DNA of 64,000 nt, taken from NCBI RefSeq assembly GCF_003097135.1, contig NZ_QEQL01000005.1:248001-312000 (forward strand). Reading direction: 5' to 3'. This stretch comes from Pseudomonas sp. URIL14HWK12:I12 (lineage in GTDB: Bacteria; Pseudomonadota; Gammaproteobacteria; Pseudomonadales; Pseudomonadaceae). The position numbers and the translations under genes are program-made. The notes beneath the pieces were generated by a model. It saw only the letters and a program-made list of their open reading frames with translations. It did not search any database and had not been told where the DNA came from. Position 1 is the stretch's first letter. Each line of letters begins with the position of its first letter. Shown here one piece after another: positions 25,653 through 34,900 of this stretch.

Positions 25653-26231
25653 TCAGCCGATTCGTGTGCCGAGGACGGTCAAAAAAGCCGCCAGCCATGC
25701 CGGGTGCGCAGGCCACGCCGGGGCCGTGACCAAGTTGCCGTCCACGTGCGCTTCACTGACCGCGATGTCCATGAACTTTCCGCCCGCCAGCTTCACCTCC
25801 GGCGCGCAGGCGGGGTACGCACTGCATTCACGCCCGTCGAGCGCGCCGGCGGCCGCCAGCAATTGAGCCCCATGACAGATCGCCGCAATGGGTTTGCGGG
25901 CCTCGGCGAAATGGCTGACCATCGCCAGCACCTCTTCATTCAAGCGCAGGTATTCCGGCGCGCGCCCACCGGGGATCACCAGCGCGTCATAGTCCGAGAC
26001 GTGCACGCGGGCGAAATCCTGGTTGAGAACGAACAGGTGGCCGGGTTTTTCGCTGTAGGTCTGGTCGCCTTCGAAGTCATGGATCGCCGTACGCACCCCC
26101 TGGCCCGCGCTTTTCCCAGGGCACACCGCATGCACGCTGTGCCCGACCATCTGCAACGCCTGGAAGGGCACCATTGCTTCATAGTCTTCGACGTAATCGC
26201 CCACCAGCATCAGGATTTTCTTGGCGCTCAT
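25653..26231 (-). CDS. DJ-1/PfpI-family protein
   Basis: A 192-residue DJ-1/PfpI-superfamily protein. The strand-helix start KILMLVGDYVEDYEAMVPFQ contains the family glutamate, and the nucleophile elbow is PIAAICHGAQLL with its cysteine. YDALVIPGGRAPEYLR precedes it. Members include glyoxalase III-like, deglycase-like and chaperone proteins; the pocket does not decide between them. The ATG at 26231 has AAGGAG upstream, which overlaps a perfect 9-bp inverted repeat, so translation or transcription may be controlled there. It converges on fumA and is adjacent to a chemoreceptor on the same strand. Confidence 0.87.
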   Translation of the reverse strand: MSAKKILMLVGDYVEDYEAMVPFQALQMVGHSVHAVCPGKSAGQGVRTAIHDFEGDQTYSEKPGHLFVLNQDFARVHVSDYDALVIPGGRAPEYLRLNEEVLAMVSHFAEARKPIAAICHGAQLLAAAGALDGRECSAYPACAPEVKLAGGKFMDIAVSEAHVDGNLVTAPAWPAHPAWLAAFLTVLGTRIG

Positions 26232-26241
26232 CAGACAGGCT

Positions 26242-26263
26242 CCTTGATCGTGTTCGATCAAGG
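26242..26263. promoter_or_regulatory. Perfect 9-bp inverted repeat at the PfpI ribosome site
   Basis: CCTTGATCG and CGATCAAGG are separated by TGTT. The left arm overlaps the AAGGAG ribosome site (26240-26245, minus strand). It could be a repressor operator or an RNA hairpin that hides the ribosome site. It lies between the end of the receptor gene and the PfpI start. Confidence 0.55.
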
Positions 26264-26281
26264 GTAGCCTGTTCCAACCAC

Positions 26282-28264
26282 TCAGCTACCCCGGCTCAGG
26301 CTCGCCAACCGGCGTGAGAGGTCCTGCATGCCACGGCTGAGGCCCGAAAGCGAACCGGCATCACGCGCGCCTTCCTCACTGGCCTGGTGGATACGCACCG
26401 CCAGCTCGTTGATCTCTTGAGTGACGTGGCTCTGCTCCTGGGCTGCCACCGCAATCTGCTGAGCGCGCTGGACGATGTCATCGAAGGCGCTGACCGTGCT
26501 CCCCAACGAATCGACCAGCAAACCGGCCTGGTCGACAACAGTGCGCGTGCGGTCCTCTCCGGCAACCATGGTATTGACGGCGCGGGTAGAGGCGCTGCGC
26601 AGTTCGGTGATCATGTCTTGAATCTGTGCAGCCGAGGTCTGTGTGCGCGCAGCCAGGGTACGCACCTCGTCGGCCACCACGGCAAAGCCCCGGCCCTGCT
26701 CACCGGCACGGGCTGCCTCGATGGCGGCGTTGAGCGCCAGCAGGTTGGTCTGTGCGGAAATCGCCTTGATCACCTCCAGCACGCCGCTGACGCTCTCGAT
26801 GTCCTGCCCCAGGCCTGTGATGGCCTGGGCGACCTGGGTCAGGTCGCCAGCCAGCGAACCGATCGTCTGGCTGTTCTCACCCACGTGGCGTTGGCTGCCG
26901 CGAGCAGTTTCCAGCGAGGAGCGGGCAGTATCGGAGCAGTCGACCGTGGTACGCGCCACTTCCTGGGCACTGGACGACATTTCGGTAATCGCCGTGGCCA
27001 ACAGATCGTTGTCTTCGCGCTGCTTTTCGGCTCGCTCGGCCATCAGGGTAGCCAGGCGCGCTACATCGTCGGACTGGCTCTGCAACTGCGCCGCCTCGCT
27101 GGCGATGGCTTTGAGCATGTCGCGCAGGGTACCGGCGTAGCGGTTCACCGATTGGCGCAGCGCGCCGATCTCATCGTCGCGCAGCACTTCGAGTTTTTCG
27201 CCGCTGCTGCCGCCCTGGCTGAGGCGGTCGATCTGCTCGGTGGTTTCGCCGATCTGGCGCAGGATGGCGCGGCCTGCCAGCCAGGCCAGGCTGAACACTA
27301 CCAGCAACAGCGGCAGCAGAATCGAGAGGATGTCCAGCGTCAGGCGCTTGGCCACGGCTGTCATCTGCGCCTGCGGCGTGACCAGGCCGATCACCCAGCC
27401 GGTCGAGGGAATACGGGTGAGGCTTACATAGGCCGCCTCGCCCAGCTGCCCCTCGCGGGCCACCGGGAAGGTGGTGGTCCCGGCCTGCGGCTTGCCGCGC
27501 CAGTCACTCACTGCAGAGAACCACGGCAGGCGCTCGGCCAGGGCCTTGTCGTCGGCCGCCGCCTGGCCGGGGAAGTAAAGAACCTTGCCCGAACGGTCCA
27601 GGGCGAAGGCGTAGCCCCCAGTAACCTTGCCGTTGGCCTTGAGAAAATCGGCCAACCCCGAAAGCGTCATGTCGATGGTGGCCACCCCCGCAAAGCGGCC
27701 GTCGCGCTGGTAGGGCACGGTGCAGGTGGTCATCAGGATCTTGCTCACCGGGTCCAGATAGGCGTCTGACCATCCGCAATGGCTGGCATCGGAGGCCTTG
27801 CCCTTCAGGTACCAGTCTGCCGCCTGGTACGCCTCGGTGCCCGGCGCGTTGTACTCTTCCGAATACCCCAGCGCCTGGCCGCTGCGCGCCCAGTAGAAAC
27901 TGCGCAGGTCCACCCCAGGGGTGAAGGCCCCAGGCTCGGGCCACAAGCCGCCGCCGGCGATTGCCGTGGCGCTCAATGAGTCGATGATCGGCGCCAGGCT
28001 GGCCTTGACCAGTTCCGGGTCTTTGGGCAGTGAACCACCCAGCCGGGCCATGGCCACGACCCTCCCCTCAACCTCACCCAGCTCGATGGACAACTGCCCA
28101 GCGATCGCCGCCGCCGACTGCTCGGCCCGTTCGGTGTTGGTCTGGATGAGTTTAGGCTCGCCGGAAAACACCATCACCGCATAGATCGCCAAGGCGGTGA
28201 TCAGTACGATAAACAGCATCCCCAGCGACAGGCGGGTAATGATCTTGCGAGGCATGACGTTCAC
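26282..28264 (-). CDS. Methyl-accepting chemotaxis protein with dCache ligand domain
   Basis: A 660-residue receptor. Membrane helix 1 is at about 12-34. The periplasmic part (about 40-300) is a double Cache domain, seen from GTEAYQAADWYLKGK, DPVSKILMTTCTVPYQRDGRFAGVATIDMTL and the distal GKVLYFPG. Membrane helix 2 (about 305-327), a HAMP domain and the signalling hairpin AISAQTNLLALNAAIEAARAGEQGRGFAVVADEVR follow. The arginine expected near DWY in the amino-acid-binding subfamily is not evident, so the ligand may not be an amino acid. I use the GTG at 28264 for AAGGA seven bases upstream; an ATG three codons on is the alternative. Confidence 0.92.
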   Translation of the reverse strand: MNVMPRKIITRLSLGMLFIVLITALAIYAVMVFSGEPKLIQTNTERAEQSAAAIAGQLSIELGEVEGRVVAMARLGGSLPKDPELVKASLAPIIDSLSATAIAGGGLWPEPGAFTPGVDLRSFYWARSGQALGYSEEYNAPGTEAYQAADWYLKGKASDASHCGWSDAYLDPVSKILMTTCTVPYQRDGRFAGVATIDMTLSGLADFLKANGKVTGGYAFALDRSGKVLYFPGQAAADDKALAERLPWFSAVSDWRGKPQAGTTTFPVAREGQLGEAAYVSLTRIPSTGWVIGLVTPQAQMTAVAKRLTLDILSILLPLLLVVFSLAWLAGRAILRQIGETTEQIDRLSQGGSSGEKLEVLRDDEIGALRQSVNRYAGTLRDMLKAIASEAAQLQSQSDDVARLATLMAERAEKQREDNDLLATAITEMSSSAQEVARTTVDCSDTARSSLETARGSQRHVGENSQTIGSLAGDLTQVAQAITGLGQDIESVSGVLEVIKAISAQTNLLALNAAIEAARAGEQGRGFAVVADEVRTLAARTQTSAAQIQDMITELRSASTRAVNTMVAGEDRTRTVVDQAGLLVDSLGSTVSAFDDIVQRAQQIAVAAQEQSHVTQEINELAVRIHQASEEGARDAGSLSGLSRGMQDLSRRLASLSRGS

Positions 28265-28352
28265 AGGGAGTTCCTTGGCTGGCCGGTGATAGGCAGTTGA
28301 AAGCAGGTCTTGTGCCACTCAGCCATCACTATCGGCCTCTGGATCGCGAGGT

Positions 28353-29516
28353 TTAATTCCTCCGATCAAGCGCATTGGCCACCACGCGGTCCACCCAGCC
28401 CCACACCCGTTGCTGTACCCGCCGCCACAGCGGCCTGCGTTTCCAGTCGGCCAGTGTCACCTGCCGGCTTTCGGCAAAATCAGCCTGAAAGCTGGCCTGC
28501 ACGGCGGCCGTGAACGCCGGGTCGATGGCTTCTAGGTTCGCCTCCAGGTTGAAGCGCAGGTTCCAGTGGTCGAAGTTGCAGGAGCCGACGCTCACCCAAT
28601 CGTCCACCAGCACCATCTTCAGGTGCAGGAAACACGGTTGGTATTCGAAGATCTTGACCCCCGCCCGCAACAAGCGCGGGTAATAGCGGTGGCCGGCGTA
28701 CCGCACCGAAGGGTGATCCGTTCGCGGGCCAGTGAGCAGCAACCGTACGTCCACGCCCTGGCCGGCGGCACGGCGCAGGGCACGGCGCACTGACCAGGTC
28801 GGCAGAAAGTAAGGCGTAGCGAACCAGATGCGGCGCTGCCCAGTGCGCAAGGCGCGCTTGAGCGATTGCAGAATGTCGCGATGCTGGCGGGCATCGGCAT
28901 AAGCGACCCGGCCCTCACCCTGATGGTCATCCCCGTCAGGCAGGCGGGGTAAGCGCGGCAACCCAAACGGCATGGGCGGGCGCCATTCGGTACGGCGGGT
29001 GTTGGCCCGCCACTGGCGGTCGAACAGTGTCTGCCAATCGGCAACCAAGGGCCCTTCGATAGCGACCATCACCTCGTGCCACTCGCTGCTGGGCTGGCCA
29101 GGTTGCCAGAACTCATCGGTGACACCTGTGCCGCCGACCACGGCCAGGCGCTGGTCGACCACCAGCAGTTTGCGGTGATCCCGGTACAGGTTGCGCAGCC
29201 CGCGCCGCCAATGAACCGGGTTGTAATGCCGCAGTTGCACCCCGGCCGCTTCCAGGCGTTCAAGCAGCGCGCGGCCAAGTTTGAGGCTGCCATAGCCGTC
29301 AAACAGGCAGCGCACACAAACGCCTCGCTCGGCCGCATCGCACAACGCCTGCACCACGGCCTCGGCGCAACTGCCGGCCTCGACCAGGTACAACTCAAGG
29401 TCGATCTGGTCCGTCGCGGCCTGGACAGCATCAAGCATGCGCGGGAAGAACTGCGGGCCGTCGATCAGCAGCTCGAAGCGGTTGTCATTACGCCAAGGGA
29501 ACACCAAGCCGCCCAT
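28353..29516 (-). CDS. Cardiolipin synthase-like phospholipase D family protein (ClsB type)
   Basis: A 387-residue protein with two HKD motifs: YRDHRKLLVVD in the first half and FLHLKMVLVDDWVSVGSCNFD in the second, each followed by the usual G-G or G-S-N. The order fits ClsB-like transferases that join phosphatidylglycerol with another phospholipid at the inner membrane. There is no N-terminal membrane helix, unlike ClsA. I start at the ATG at 29516 with GGAGA upstream; ATG at 29579 would add 21 residues. An upstream divergent gene is a flavin reductase. Confidence 0.87.
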   Translation of the reverse strand: MGGLVFPWRNDNRFELLIDGPQFFPRMLDAVQAATDQIDLELYLVEAGSCAEAVVQALCDAAERGVCVRCLFDGYGSLKLGRALLERLEAAGVQLRHYNPVHWRRGLRNLYRDHRKLLVVDQRLAVVGGTGVTDEFWQPGQPSSEWHEVMVAIEGPLVADWQTLFDRQWRANTRRTEWRPPMPFGLPRLPRLPDGDDHQGEGRVAYADARQHRDILQSLKRALRTGQRRIWFATPYFLPTWSVRRALRRAAGQGVDVRLLLTGPRTDHPSVRYAGHRYYPRLLRAGVKIFEYQPCFLHLKMVLVDDWVSVGSCNFDHWNLRFNLEANLEAIDPAFTAAVQASFQADFAESRQVTLADWKRRPLWRRVQQRVWGWVDRVVANALDRRN

Positions 29517-29628
29517 GGGTTCTCCAGGCTGAACGGGACGCGGGCCACGATAGCCGGGCCTTGGGGTTTTACGCAACATGCAGTTACGCCTATGGCACAC
29601 TGCCCTTACCCCATCAAAGGAAAGCGCC

Positions 29629-30246
29629 ATGAGCGATGCAATGCACTTCTATGAAACCGCCAAGGGCCATGGCCTGGCGCATGACCCGTTCAAAGCGATC
29701 ATTGCGCCCAGGCCCATCGGTTGGGTGTCGTCGTGCAGCCCCGAAGGAATACTGAACCTGGCGCCCTACAGTTTTTTCAATGCGTTCGCCGACAAACCGC
29801 CGGTCATTGGTTTCAGCAGCCTGGGCCGCAAGGACAGCCTGGCCAATATAGAAAGCAGCGGCGAGTTCGTGTGGAACCTCTCGACCTGGCCGCTGGCTCA
29901 GCAGATGAACCAGAGCAGTGCACCGGTAGGGCCGCAGGTCAGCGAATTCGAGCTGGCCGGGGTGACCCCCGCCGAGTCTCGGCTGGTCAAGCCACCGCGG
30001 GTGATGGAAAGCCCCGTGGCCTTCGAATGCAAGGTGAGCCAAATCATCCAACTGACGACGGCAGCAGGTGAAGCGCTGCCCAACTGGCTGGTGTTAGGTG
30101 AGGTAGTAGCGGTGCACATCGCCAAGGCGATGATCAAGGACGGCGTCTATGACACCGTGGCGGCTGACCCCATCATGCGCGGCGGCGGCCCGGCCGATTA
30201 CTTCCGCCTCGGCGAGCGTTTCGCGATGACTCGTCCGCAGGGCTGA
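29629..30246 (+). CDS. Flavin reductase-like FMN-binding protein
   Basis: A 205-residue split-barrel flavoprotein. APRPIGWVSSCSPEGILNLAPYSFFNAF is the classical start, and KDSLANIESSGEFVWNL follows. Members reduce FMN with NAD(P)H or bind flavin in oxygenase systems. AAAGGAAAG precedes the ATG. The stop abuts the stop of the convergent ABM gene with no spacing. No partner oxygenase is adjacent. Confidence 0.88.
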   Translation: MSDAMHFYETAKGHGLAHDPFKAIIAPRPIGWVSSCSPEGILNLAPYSFFNAFADKPPVIGFSSLGRKDSLANIESSGEFVWNLSTWPLAQQMNQSSAPVGPQVSEFELAGVTPAESRLVKPPRVMESPVAFECKVSQIIQLTTAAGEALPNWLVLGEVVAVHIAKAMIKDGVYDTVAADPIMRGGGPADYFRLGERFAMTRPQG

Positions 30247-30579
30247 TCAACTGGCCCGGCGCATCGCAGGCTCGGCGTGCACGGCCTGGCCGAAGGTCTG
30301 CACGTCGATGTGAATGACCAGGCCGTCGCGGGCCAGCAGGCTGAACCAGTCGCCCCCCGGCGTGCCGGCCCAGGCGGCGGAGGCCTCTTCGCTGGCCCAC
30401 TGGGCGCTGAGCAGCCAAGTGGCCTCATCATGCAACGCCGGTTGCGCCACGCAGTGCAGGCACCCCGGGGCCTCAAGGGTGCGGCGGGCCAAGTGCCCGA
30501 GGCACGCGCCCAGCGCTTCGCTGCGGCCGTGAGGGGCACGCAGGAACACACAGTGGCTAACGGCGGGAAGTGAAGTCAT
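30247..30579 (-). CDS. ABM-domain monooxygenase-like protein
   Basis: A 110-residue dimeric alpha/beta barrel protein of the antibiotic biosynthesis monooxygenase type. Segments CVFLRAPHGRSEALGACLGHLARRTLEAPGCLHCVAQPALHD and WLLSAQWASEEASAAW show the strand-helix-strand pattern. Such small proteins oxidise quinols or other aromatics without cofactors, or only bind ligands. GGGAG lies before the ATG. It is divergent from an AraC regulator across 295 bp, so that gene may control it. Confidence 0.68.
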   Translation of the reverse strand: MTSLPAVSHCVFLRAPHGRSEALGACLGHLARRTLEAPGCLHCVAQPALHDEATWLLSAQWASEEASAAWAGTPGGDWFSLLARDGLVIHIDVQTFGQAVHAEPAMRRAS

Positions 30580-30874
30580 GGCGTTTCTCCCTGGTAACAA
30601 TTGGAAAACTCTGACAGCCATAGAGAATACTGGCCGGGTTAACGGCGCGTTATCCCGATCCTGCCACTGGCTTGCCCGATTCTGCACAACGTGTTTTCCC
30701 ACCCAGGGTTCAACCACGTGCAGGCTAAACCTGAGCGACTGAAACAACCCCGCAAACTTAGGGATAGAGCAGGATCAGGCAAGCATTTCGCAGGATTGGC
30801 CTACCCCGGCCGATTTGCCTATAGCTATCTTTTCGCATCGTCGGCCCGGCCATCGGCCTCTTCTGGAGCCTGCC

Positions 30875-31798
30875 ATGTCTTCCTCCGCCTCCCCCCTCGA
30901 AGCCCAGCGCCAGGAACTGGCCGGGCTGATCCGTCGCCATACCCACAGCACGCCCGAGGGCCATGTGTGCTGCCCGTGCGCGGTGCCCGACCTGCATCTG
31001 ACCCGCTACGAGCACTGCCAGCCCTCGGCAGCCACCATCGCCCAGCCGGCGCTGTGCGTTTTCGCTCACGGCAGCAAAGAGGTGTACTTGGGCGATGAGC
31101 GCTATGTGTACGACCCGTTGCATTACCTGGTGGTGTCGGTGGCGATGCCGGTCAGCGGCCGGTTGCTCAACGCAACCCCCGACGACCCAAGCCTGCTGGT
31201 GCGGCTTGACATTGACCCCGCCGAGATCACCCAGCTGATCGCCGACGTGGGCCCGCAAGGTGTGGCTACCCGCCCTGCCGAACGCGGGCTGTATGTGGAA
31301 CCGATGGAGGCGCCGCTGCTAGACGCATTGCTGCGCCTGGTAAGGCTTGTGGATACGCCGCGCGACATTCCCATGCTTGCGCCACTGATCAGGCGAGAAA
31401 TCCTCTACCGTTTGCTGCGCGGCAAGCAGGGCCATCGGTTGTATGAGATCGCGCTGTGCAACAGCCAGACTCACCGGGTGAGCCAGGCCGTGGATTGGCT
31501 CAATGGGCATTTCCACCAGCCCTTGCGTATCGATGACCTGGCGCGCAAGGTCAACCTGAGTGTGTCGACCCTGCACCACCGCTTCAAGGCAGTGACCAAC
31601 TTAAGCCCGCTTCAGTACCAGAAGCAGCTTCGCCTGCAGGAAGCGCGGCGGCTGATGCTCAATGAAGGGCTTGAAGCTGCTGCAGCTTGCTACCGGGTGG
31701 GCTATGAAAGCCCGTCCCAGTTCAGCCGTGAATACAGCCGCCAGTACGGCGCGCCGCCCTCCAGGGACCTGGCTCGGCTGCGCGCCGGCGGGGAGTGA
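30875..31798 (+). CDS. AraC-family transcriptional regulator (YqhC-like N-terminus)
   Basis: A 307-residue regulator. The N-terminal domain (about 35-185) is the AraC_N type, with LCVFAHGSKEVYLGDERYVYDPLHYLVVSVAMPVSG. The C-terminal double helix-turn-helix includes RIDDLARKVNLSVSTLHHRFKAVT and AACYRVGYESPSQFSREYSRQYG. In the YqhC type, partners are often aldehyde or quinone stress genes, in line with the divergent ABM gene. The gap of 295 bp upstream shows no clear operator that I could recognise. The start has GGAG seven bases upstream. Confidence 0.9.
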   Translation: MSSSASPLEAQRQELAGLIRRHTHSTPEGHVCCPCAVPDLHLTRYEHCQPSAATIAQPALCVFAHGSKEVYLGDERYVYDPLHYLVVSVAMPVSGRLLNATPDDPSLLVRLDIDPAEITQLIADVGPQGVATRPAERGLYVEPMEAPLLDALLRLVRLVDTPRDIPMLAPLIRREILYRLLRGKQGHRLYEIALCNSQTHRVSQAVDWLNGHFHQPLRIDDLARKVNLSVSTLHHRFKAVTNLSPLQYQKQLRLQEARRLMLNEGLEAAAACYRVGYESPSQFSREYSRQYGAPPSRDLARLRAGGE

Positions 31799-31822
31799 GT
31801 GGCCTTGGCGGGTATAGCGCCC

Positions 31823-31885
31823 CGCGTGGCAAGCCGCCCTCCCACTGCCTTGCACTTAGGACGTGGGAGGGCGGCTTGTCGCGCG
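31823..31885. repeat. REP-like palindrome 1
   Basis: CAAGCCGCCCTCCCAC (31830-31845) and GTGGGAGGGCGGCTTG (31863-31878) form perfect 16-bp arms around a 17-base loop. A related element is at 63481-63539. It lies between the AraC gene and the secretion locus, in a convergent gap. Confidence 0.75.
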
Positions 31886-31912
31886 ACGAGCAGTCAACAG
31901 CGCAATGCAGCG

Positions 31913-34900
31913 CTACTCCCCAAACTTCTTCCCATCGGTGTATTCCGGGTCATAGAACACCTCGTCGCCTTCTTTCAACTCCATGCCGCCGACCAGCTTC
32001 AGGTAAGCCTCCAGGTCGTCGGTGCTCAACTTGCCGTCGGCACCATCGCGCTTCCAGAACGTGTCGAGCATGTCGAAGAACCCTTTGTTGTCGAGCAGGA
32101 ACTGGGCGGCGTTCTTGTCCTTTTCATCACCGCCAGCGGCGATCTTGCGCAGGTCCTTGTCGCTGACGATCTTGTCCGAGCCGTTCCAGTCATCCCAGCG
32201 TGAGTGGATGTAATCGAGGGTTTCCTTGTTTTTCTCGTAAAACGCCTTGCCGTACTCGTTCATCGCCGTGCCATTGGTGTTGTAGCCAACGATGCCGTTT
32301 TCGTCTTTGTGCAGCGACTCATCCAGCCGGTTGGATGAAGAACCGCCCTTTTGAGGCGTCTCGTCGAAATGTTGCCACTCGCTTTGCTGGAAGCGGAACA
32401 GGCTGTCGTCCTCGGGCGCCTCGCGGCCGCCGTAGTGGTAGATGGAATAATGCGCGTATTCGACCTTGTCGCCCCAGTTGTCCTGCAACAGCCCGTCGGC
32501 GGCCAAGTCTCGGTACCAGTCGTTTTCCTTCTCGGTGGCCTTCTGCTTTTTATTGTGGTCGACGAAATAGCCGATGATCCCGCCCACCACGGCCAACACC
32601 ACACCCACCAGAAAGAATGGGCCAGTAAGCGCTGCGGCGGAGCCTGCGCCAATCAGCGCTGCTGCGCCTACGACACCGGCCGAGGCACCGAAGGCGCCGG
32701 CCGCGATCTGCAGGCCACCCTGGGCCTTGACCAGCGGGTCATTGCTTTTCACGCCGCTCTTGATGGTGAACGCACCGAGTACGATATCGGCGAAGCCGCC
32801 GACGATGTCGGTTGCCGGGCCCAGCACCTTGATAACAGACCCTGCGATCTTGGCCGCCTTGCCTGCCGATACCCCGGCGCCTTCGATGCGCTGGCTGATG
32901 CTCTGGCCTATCTTGGCGGCTTCATCGGCCGAGCCTGCACCATCACCGAGCAAGGTGTTGAAGTCCTTGGTGTAGCTGGGTACGTTTTCGAGCGCTGCTT
33001 CAATCCGGGTTCTGAGTTCGGCGGGGACCTCGCCGGTCTTGAAGTCGATCTGCTTGCCCTGCACGCCCTCTTTGCCCCAGATCTCCGGCAGGCTTTTGTC
33101 CAGGCCGAGCAGGTCAACCACCCCACCTTTGCCCATCAGCCCGGCCACCGCGTCTCCGGCCCTGACGAACTGCCCGGAGGCACCGGCGAAGAACAGGAAA
33201 TCCTTGGCGATCGCCAACCGCTGCTCAGGGGTTTCACCCAGCTTGCCGCCATCGCCTACCAGCTGATAGATGCCGGAGAACAACGACACCCCAGCGCCCA
33301 GCGAGCCCAAAATCCCTTTGGTATTGAGGCCGCTGAATATGGCGCCCAAAGTGCCGCGATCGGCAATCGGGACGTAGGACTTGCTCAGCGCGGTGTCGAT
33401 ATCGGCTTGTGAAATGCTGCCCTTGTTTTTGTATGCATCACCCAGCTCTTCCAGCGCCTTGGTCACCGCCTCGGCCTTTTTCTTATCCTTGAAACCCTCC
33501 TGCAGGAATTTATCGATCGATTCCTGCACTCGCCGAGGGAGGTCGATCGCATCCCCCTTGAGCACACTCTTGAGCAGGCCGAACAGGTCTTTGGTGGCCA
33601 GCTCCTTGTTGTCTTCGCTGATCTTGCTGGGGTTGCCGACCAGCTCGTTCAGGTCGGTGGTCAGGCCATCGGCCTGGATGTCCTGCGCCGCCTTGGTGGC
33701 AGCGTCCGGGTCGAACATCGCCAGCGATGTGAGCGTGTTGGAGAGGTCTTCCTGCGCCTCGGTGACCTTGCCCTGCTTCTTCAGGTCGTTGAGGTAGGCC
33801 ACGTACTCGTAGCGGTGCTCGCCGACCATATCCAGTAGCTTCTGCTTGATCTCATCCTTGTTCGGCAGCTTGTCGATCGCCGCACTCATCTGGTCCTTGT
33901 AGTCTTTGGCGATCGTGGGGTCGGAGAACAACTCACTGATCGCTTCCTTGAGCTTGGGCCCATCGATGATGTCGTGCATGTCGGCGCTGGTCAGCTCGGT
34001 TTGCCCGTCGCTGAACTCACGCCAGGTGCCGCCGAAGGCGCCCGGTGTTTCTTCGTAGCCGGTAATGCCGTGGCCGTTGGAATAGGCCGCCTGAGCCTCG
34101 AGCGCACGCACCAGCTTGGCACGCGGGTCGTCTTTGGCAATGGAGCCATCCTCCACGCCTTTGCGGTAACCCTCGATCAACTTCTGCGTGGCCAGTTCGC
34201 TGACGTTGAGCTCGGCCGACTTTGGATCATCCGGGTCGGCATGCTCACCGGTGCCCAGGTTGAGCACATCCAGGTCGTCGCGCGGCGGCAGGTTGTGCGA
34301 GCTGCGGGTACTGTCGACGTCCCCCTCGGTCGCGCCGGTCCAGCGGGCCAGCACATCTTCGTAAAGTTGCGGGCTGATGTCCTTGGAAACGATGAACTTG
34401 CCGTCTGCGTTCTCGTAGCGGATCAGGCCATCACCCAGCTCGTCGGGCGAGCCGATCTGGCTGTCTTGATTCTTGATGAAGTCATTAGGGCCGGCGAGCT
34501 TGTAGCCTTGGGCTTCGCTGTCGTGAATCTTGGCCCAGGTTTCACTGACCTGCTGCACCTGCTTGAACTGCTCCGGCGCGATGTCCTTGCTGACCACATG
34601 CCACTGACCATCCTGGGTCTTGTAGCTGAGCACGCTGTCCTGCTCACCCTCTTGCCAGGACAAGTCGCTGATATCGTTCAGGCCGGGCAGCGGCGCGTTC
34701 GCGTCGTCGAGCACCGCACCGCCGTTGAGTGCGCCTTCCAGTGCGCTCTTCTTGCCCGGGTCGGTCATCACCTTATACATACCGACCAGGTGGTCGTAGA
34801 GCTTGGGGTTGTCTTCGCGGGCGACCACCACCTTCTCGCCATTGTGCTCGTAGCGGATCAGGTTCGGCCCCATCTCGTCAGGCGGGCCGATGGTGGTGCC

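Noticed and set aside
23842..25716. 624-residue open frame on the minus strand opposite fumA
   Set aside because: It mirrors the codons of a firmly identified fumarase in high-GC DNA; the translation is His/Arg/Gly-rich without any domain and has no ribosome site.
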